From Pseudoramibacter sp. (lineage in GTDB: Bacteria > Bacillota > Clostridia > Eubacteriales > Eubacteriaceae): 64,000 nucleotides of DNA. Of the stretch, positions 59,419 through 64,000 are shown piece by piece; position 1 is the stretch's first letter, and the number at the start of each line of letters is the position of its first letter. Below the pieces are notes generated by a model. The model had not been told where the DNA came from. It was given only the letters and a program-made list of their open reading frames with translations, and made no database searches. The position numbers were made by a program, and so were the translations under genes. The DNA lies in assembly GCF_022484225.1 (NCBI RefSeq), contig NZ_JAKVLT010000001.1, forward strand, positions 1,364,001 to 1,428,000, given 5' to 3'.

Positions 59419-60510
59419 ATGATATCTTTTATACATACAGGCGATGTTCATCTAGAGAGAACATTTCGTTTTAATAATCACAGCCGGGACTTTGGAAAAG
59501 ACCACCGCTTGGATCTTTGGCTGACTTTTGAACAGATTGTCAATACCGCGGAAAAAAATCAGGTTGATTTTCTGCTGATCGCAGGAGATTTGTTCGATAC
59601 GCCGGATATATCGATTAAAGCTTTAAACCGCGTGGCGGATAAGTTTGCCCATTTAAGCGCGACGAAAGTGGTCATCTGTCCAGGCAACCACGACTATTTT
59701 TCGTCTTCGTCGCTTTTTGGATTGATTAATTGGCCGGACAATGTCACGGTGTTTAAAAAAGGACAAATGGAATCTGTGTATTTTCCAGAGCAGAAGACCT
59801 GCATCTATGGCATTGGGTGGACGAAGGATACCTACCGTGAAATGCCCTACAACGGTGCGCACATCGATTTATCGGAAGACGATCATAATATTCTGCTCCT
59901 TCACGGGGATGCCTTTTCTGAAAATTCAGATTATATGCCGATCGATTTAAAGCAGTTTGATTATTTTGACTATGTCGCCCTGGGCCATATTCACCGCGGC
60001 AGTCAGCTCACACGGCGCGCCGCCTACTGCGGCTGCCCTGAGCCCTTAAATTTTAAAGAAATTGGAGAAAGCGGCATCTATTTTGGACAAATCGATCATC
60101 ATCGGTTAACCTTAAAGAAAATTAAAACCGGAAAGCGCGCCTTCTTAAAAAAGACCATTCGCATTTCGCCCGAAATGACACAAAATGAACTGCTTCGGAC
60201 TTGTCTTGATTTTGCAGATGATCACCAGAAGGCGGAAGATTATTTTCGCATTTACTTAAAAGGCTATGCGGGATCTGACGTCGATATTGATCAGCTGCGC
60301 ATGCAGTTAGAGCAAATTTTTTACTATGTTGAAATTGACGAGACGCAGCTGCGTCCCAATATCGATGTCGATAAACTGCTTGAAGAAAATCAGGACAATA
60401 TCATTGGACAGTTTATTCAGGAAATGCGGAGGTATGGAGATGATCCAACCGCAAAGAAAGCCCTTTATTATGGACTGGAAGGCTTGTTGAATACTGGAGA
60501 TCAAACGTGA
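59419..60510 (+). CDS. yhaO: Metallophosphoesterase, YhaO/SbcD type nuclease
   Basis: Probable Mn-dependent DNA exonuclease subunit of 363 residues. The phosphoesterase motifs are in order: GDVHLE (7-12), GDLFD, GNHDY, HGD and GHIHRG. A small C-terminal capping domain follows. Partnership with the overlapping ATPase gene (GTGA overlap at 60507-60510) is the YhaO-YhaN or SbcD-SbcC arrangement for DNA end processing. A TATAAT at 59375-59380 with a poor -35 may drive it. Confidence 0.88.
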   Translation: MISFIHTGDVHLERTFRFNNHSRDFGKDHRLDLWLTFEQIVNTAEKNQVDFLLIAGDLFDTPDISIKALNRVADKFAHLSATKVVICPGNHDYFSSSSLFGLINWPDNVTVFKKGQMESVYFPEQKTCIYGIGWTKDTYREMPYNGAHIDLSEDDHNILLLHGDAFSENSDYMPIDLKQFDYFDYVALGHIHRGSQLTRRAAYCGCPEPLNFKEIGESGIYFGQIDHHRLTLKKIKTGKRAFLKKTIRISPEMTQNELLRTCLDFADDHQKAEDYFRIYLKGYAGSDVDIDQLRMQLEQIFYYVEIDETQLRPNIDVDKLLEENQDNIIGQFIQEMRRYGDDPTAKKALYYGLEGLLNTGDQT

Positions 60511-62894
60511 AAATAAAGACACTTCATTTAATTGCATTTGGAAAATTTAAAGATAAAACCATTGAATTGGATGACGGACTGAATTTGATTTACGGTCCGA
60601 ATGAAGCGGGAAAATCAACCATTCAGGCTTTTATTGAAGGGATGCTTTTCGGCTTTTATAAGCCGTACCGAAAACGCCGGACTTATCGGGAGACCTTTGC
60701 ACAGTACAAACCGCTCTACTCGGAGCAGTACCGCGGAGCGCTGGTTTATGTGGACGAGATGGGACGGGAGATCAGAATTGAAAGAGATTTTCTTAAAACC
60801 CGTGATGGGGTGCAGATGTTCGACAATATTACAGGCGAAGACATCACGTCGACCTTCCCCTACGATAGTGTCACGAAACAATATCTGCCTTTGGGATATC
60901 AGACGATTAACTCCTCCATCTACAACAATACTGTTAATTTCAGGCAGATGGCCTTAAAGACAAATGCAGATCTGGCCAAAGAAATTAACGACAGAATGAT
61001 CGATCTGGCGAATGATGACCACGATGTTTCCGTTCATCATATTATTGATTACCTGGATCAGAAAAAGAAAAGCATCGGCACTTTTAGGGCGACGAAATCG
61101 AATTACGGCATGGCCGTTCGCCATCGAAGCGAATTGGAAGACCGTTTGGAACAGTCAGAAGAGGTCTATCAGAAACTGCGCCTTAATCAAAAGAAAATAT
61201 TGGATCTGAATCAGGAACTGAGTGCGCAGAAAACCCAATATAAAGCCCTGCAGAACGAAGAAGAGCATCAAAAGGTCAAAGCTCTTGAAGCACAAAAATC
61301 AAAGCTTGAAGAGATCAAAAAAGAGGGAGAAGCTCTTGAAAAAAAACTGGCGGCTTATGAAGAAAAGACGCAGCAGTACAATGTCTCGACTTACAACACA
61401 TTGCTGCTTCTGGAAGAAGACCGCAGGCAGTCTGAAGCCCAGATTGAACGAATCAATCAGGAGATCAGAACGCTTCAAACAGAAATCGAAAAGACCAGCA
61501 GAGAATCCGAACACTTCAAAACGCGGCTGCGTCATTTCAATGCGCTTCAGGTGACGAAAGATCTTGAAGATTTAAAGCAGATTCAAAATCAATACAGCCG
61601 GACAGAAAAACGCTCAGAACGTTATGACAATTTATTTCAGGCCTTTGGCCATCACAGAAATTCAAAGCTGTTGGATTTAATCTGTATTGTGGCTGGCGTT
61701 TTGATGATTTTATTTTCGTCCATCAGTGGTTCTGGGCATCTTCTTTTGGGAATCCGGGTGACATTGATGATCGTCGGTGCGGTTTTGGCCGCTTTTGGTT
61801 TTTGGATGTATTTTTCAAGGCACCGTCGTATTGCAGATTGGGAACATACGGCGCTGAGTTTTGATCCTGAAGATCAGATGGCCGTGCATCTCTCGATATT
61901 GATGGAACGCTACAACGAAACCCGGAGTTTAGAGGCGCTGAAAGAAAAAATGCTGGGACTGCTCAAAGCGTTCAGCGAGTTGTCCGAAAGCGATCAGAAA
62001 CTGGCCAATTTGGAAATGCAGAAGAACAGTTTTAAACAACAGATTCAGACCCATCAAAATAAAATCAAAAATGACAATGCAGAAAGTGAAAAAATATTGA
62101 AGCCTCTGGGCCTTTCGAAATTGGAAGACTATCAGGCTGGACTTGATTACGAACGCCAGGTCATGGACATCAAGGCGAAACTTTCGGCAAATCAGAAACT
62201 TTATGAAGATTTAAACGGCGAAAACTTTGTCCGGGTTTCGGATCAGTCTGATATGCTGGAAGAGGGAAAACAACAAAAGCGTGCGGTCAATAAAAAGATC
62301 GAGACGATTCAGCGGGAAATTGCCAGATTAGAGGGCGAAAACAAAAGTCTTTCTGACGGGGTGAAGTCTCCTGTAGAGCTTCGGGAACAGCGCGATGCGC
62401 TCACTCAGCAGATTCGGAAATATGAAGATGAAATTCGGGCCTGCGATATGGCAGAATCGTTCTTTGTTCAGTACAGCAAGCGCAGTCATGCCAATCAGGC
62501 AGGCAGTCTGAATGAGAAAATCGGCAGAATATTGTATAATATTACGCATAAATACCATGAAGTGCGCGTGGATGATCAGATGAACATCAAAGTTGTCGAC
62601 CCGATTACATCCAATCTTCTGGAACTCGATCAATTATCCGGCGGCACGATTGATCAGATTTATTTTGCACTGCGGTTCGGTTTACGGGGGATTATCGACC
62701 GTCAGCAGGTTATGCCTTTTATTCTGGACGATCCTTTTGTTCAATACGACGATCAGCGGCGAAAAGACGGCGTCGTGTTTTTGAGCAAGGCTGCCGAAAA
62801 CGACCAGGTGATTTTGCTGACATGCAGCCAGAATGAAAAAATGATCTTGGATCAGGAAGGCATTTCGTATATGGGGATTAGTCTGGAAAGGTAA
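60507..62894 (+). CDS. yhaN: YhaN-like AAA ATPase with long coiled coil
   Basis: SMC/Rad50-like ATPase of 795 residues. Walker A is YGPNEAGKSTIQ (about 30-41). The C-terminus has the ABC signature LDQLSGGTIDQIY, Walker B FILDDPF and the D/H-loop region. Coiled coils flank a central hydrophobic hairpin (LICIVAGVLMILF, TLMIVGAVLAAFGFWMYF; about residues 390-435), which is a membrane insertion typical of YhaN and absent from SbcC. GTG start after GGAG. It probably works with the phosphoesterase at membrane-linked DNA repair sites. Confidence 0.87.
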   Translation: MKIKTLHLIAFGKFKDKTIELDDGLNLIYGPNEAGKSTIQAFIEGMLFGFYKPYRKRRTYRETFAQYKPLYSEQYRGALVYVDEMGREIRIERDFLKTRDGVQMFDNITGEDITSTFPYDSVTKQYLPLGYQTINSSIYNNTVNFRQMALKTNADLAKEINDRMIDLANDDHDVSVHHIIDYLDQKKKSIGTFRATKSNYGMAVRHRSELEDRLEQSEEVYQKLRLNQKKILDLNQELSAQKTQYKALQNEEEHQKVKALEAQKSKLEEIKKEGEALEKKLAAYEEKTQQYNVSTYNTLLLLEEDRRQSEAQIERINQEIRTLQTEIEKTSRESEHFKTRLRHFNALQVTKDLEDLKQIQNQYSRTEKRSERYDNLFQAFGHHRNSKLLDLICIVAGVLMILFSSISGSGHLLLGIRVTLMIVGAVLAAFGFWMYFSRHRRIADWEHTALSFDPEDQMAVHLSILMERYNETRSLEALKEKMLGLLKAFSELSESDQKLANLEMQKNSFKQQIQTHQNKIKNDNAESEKILKPLGLSKLEDYQAGLDYERQVMDIKAKLSANQKLYEDLNGENFVRVSDQSDMLEEGKQQKRAVNKKIETIQREIARLEGENKSLSDGVKSPVELREQRDALTQQIRKYEDEIRACDMAESFFVQYSKRSHANQAGSLNEKIGRILYNITHKYHEVRVDDQMNIKVVDPITSNLLELDQLSGGTIDQIYFALRFGLRGIIDRQQVMPFILDDPFVQYDDQRRKDGVVFLSKAAENDQVILLTCSQNEKMILDQEGISYMGISLER

Positions 62895-62898
62895 AGAC

Positions 62899-63822
62899 AT
62901 GATATCGTGGCTCTTATTTAAAGAAATTGTCGTCCTTTTTATCATGATGGGAATGGGATGGCTGATCGTCAAATTAAAATTTCTGAAGTCTGAGGATTCG
63001 AGAATCCTCTCTGTGGTCTGCCTGTACCTTATCGTCCCCTGCATGCAGATCGAAGCCTTCCAGATTCACTTTTCGGATCAGATTTTAAGAGGCTTTCTTT
63101 TAGCGCTGCTTTCAGCCTGCGTCATGCATGCGCTTTTGTTCGCAGGCACTTACGGCATCAGCCGGCCATTAAAATTAAACCGTGTGGAAAGGGGCTCTTT
63201 GATTTATACCAATGCTGGCAATCTCATTGTCCCTTTGGTGACAGCGGTTTTGGGGCGGCAGTGGATCATTTATGCCAGCGGTTTTATGTTTGTTCAGGCT
63301 CTTTTGCTTTGGTCCCACGGTAAAATGATGATGCAGCCGGGAGAAAAGATCAGTATTAAAAAAGTGTTGTTAAATATCAATATCTTAGCCACCCTTTTAG
63401 GCGCTTTCTTCTTTTTCAGCCGCATTGAAATTCACGGCATCCCGAGCTCGGTCTTATACGATGTCTCACAGATGCTCGGCCCGGTCAGCATGATTTCAAT
63501 TGGTATGGTCATCGCCGGCGTCAAATGGTCTCAGATGTTTAAGAATAAGCGTATTTTTATGATTATTGCAATTCGCATGGTTGCTTTTCCGCTGCTCGCC
63601 ATATTGATTTTGAAGCTGCTGTTCTCTCAAGTGCATATTGCGAACCAGAGCAAGATTCTTTTAATTTCTTTGCTTGCCATGGCGGCGCCGTCAGGGGCGA
63701 CCATTCCGCAGATGGCGCAGATTTACGGAGGCGACGCCGATTATGCTGGAATGATTAATGTGGTGACGACTTTGTGCTGCATTGTGACGATGCCAATAAT
63801 GATTTACATTTATCAATTATAA
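62899..63822 (+). CDS. AEC family transporter
   Basis: Ten-segment permease of 307 residues, PF03547. The pattern VVLFIMMGMGWLIVKLKFL at the N-terminus, NAGNLIVPLVTAVLG in the middle and MAAPSGATIPQMAQIYGGDADYAG near the C-terminus is typical. Members export auxin in plants and carboxylates such as malate in bacteria. It starts 4 bp after the yhaN stop without a strong Shine-Dalgarno sequence, so is probably co-transcribed; a functional link to DNA repair is not apparent. Confidence 0.88.
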   Translation: MISWLLFKEIVVLFIMMGMGWLIVKLKFLKSEDSRILSVVCLYLIVPCMQIEAFQIHFSDQILRGFLLALLSACVMHALLFAGTYGISRPLKLNRVERGSLIYTNAGNLIVPLVTAVLGRQWIIYASGFMFVQALLLWSHGKMMMQPGEKISIKKVLLNINILATLLGAFFFFSRIEIHGIPSSVLYDVSQMLGPVSMISIGMVIAGVKWSQMFKNKRIFMIIAIRMVAFPLLAILILKLLFSQVHIANQSKILLISLLAMAAPSGATIPQMAQIYGGDADYAGMINVVTTLCCIVTMPIMIYIYQL

Positions 63823-63834
63823 AAACGATTTCAA

Positions 63835-63863
63835 TTGACAGTATTTAACATAAATGTTAAGAT
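63835..63863 (+). promoter_or_regulatory. Promoter of the right-end gene
   Basis: TTGACA (63835-63840) and TAAGAT (63858-63863) are 17 bp apart, predicting a leader of roughly 120 nt. Confidence 0.75.
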
Positions 63864-63898
63864 TGTTATAAGAATAGCGTAAACCACACATTGCAGAG

Positions 63899-63935
63899 AC
63901 AAAGGCGTCTGAAGCAATAGCTTCAGGCGCCTTGT
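63899..63935 (+). promoter_or_regulatory. Long leader hairpin before the right-end gene
   Basis: ACAAAGGCGTCTGAAGC pairs with GCTTCAGGCGCCTTGT around AATA, with one bulged A and one G-U pair. TGATTT rather than a T-run follows, so it is a weak terminator or an antitermination/stability element. Confidence 0.55.
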
Positions 63936-63989
63936 TGATTTAACTGTTGCAGGAGGTGGTTGGCGTCAAAAATAGAGAAGGAGTGTAAA

Positions 63990-64000
63990 ATGGAAAACAC
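63990..64000 (+). CDS. Start of a gene cut by the window edge
   Basis: ATG GAA AAC follows AAGGAG at a 6-base spacing. A second strong Shine-Dalgarno, AGGAGG at 63951-63956, lies ahead of an in-frame TTG at 63960, which would add ten residues (ASKIEKECK...). Too little is visible to name the product. Confidence 0.5.

Noticed and set aside
1..64000. CRISPR arrays, insertion sequences or rRNA genes
   Set aside because: No regularly spaced repeats, transposase motifs or rRNA blocks were recognised in the window.

Overview
The window looks like a chromosomal segment of a low-to-moderate G+C Gram-positive anaerobe of class Clostridia, with a Eubacteriaceae-like organism as my best guess. Support comes from an SpoVD/SpoVE-type wall cluster, an IspH-ribosomal protein S1 fusion, a leucine T-box, TPP and probable guanidine riboswitches, c-di-AMP synthesis genes, strong AGGAGG ribosome binding sites with frequent GTG/TTG starts, and a bile salt hydrolase pointing to a gut or other host habitat. 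The taxonomic call is inference; no rRNA is present.

Layout. Bases 1-8.9 kb hold the end of a division and cell wall operon (class B PBP, murF, mraY, murD, ftsW/spoVE, murG, ftsQ/divIB, then ftsZ). From 8.9 to 24 kb is a dense housekeeping run: nrdR, a Nudix ADP-ribose pyrophosphatase, lysA, an M50 protease, scpAB, rluB, a YtqB-type methylase, a BaiN/HI0933 flavoprotein, cmk, plsC, ispH-rpsA, a comM-like gene, dprA, and coaBC on the other strand. From 24 to 29 kb are pckA, a marR gene with its own palindromic operator, lon and tRNA-Arg(CCG). From 29 to 43.8 kb lies a more accessory stretch: a Sel1 protein with yjbQ, an acetyltransferase, a MATE exporter behind a candidate guanidine-IV riboswitch, a TPP-controlled thiSGE operon, a DUF1275 protein, mgtE, an esterase-like protein lacking two catalytic residues, small unknown genes, a glutaredoxin-like protein, an NhaC antiporter, a C39-like protein and a bile salt hydrolase.

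Bases 43.9-45.8 kb are the remains of a prophage head module lying against the 3' end of tRNA-Ala(GGC). A broken minor capsid protein carries a compositionally foreign C-terminal domain that overlaps a small downstream gene by 4 bp, the arrangement of a polymorphic toxin and its immunity protein. Several tiny ORFs and the first 21 codons of a GP20-type scaffold protein follow. This and a roughly 305-nt structured RNA candidate with its own promoter and terminator at 53.4-53.8 kb (minus strand) are the best leads for undescribed biology.

From 46 kb on are a shikimate operon (aroB, aroA, aroC, chorismate mutase), pyruvate carboxylase, the c-di-AMP pair cdaA-cdaR with an AI-2E family permease, a type II leuA behind a leucine T-box, a YhaO/YhaN-like nuclease-ATPase pair, an AEC transporter and the first codons of a gene with a hairpin leader. 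Pyruvate carboxylase and PEP carboxykinase together give an anaplerotic and gluconeogenic branch around pyruvate and oxaloacetate, while aro, leuA and lysA indicate amino acid biosynthesis.
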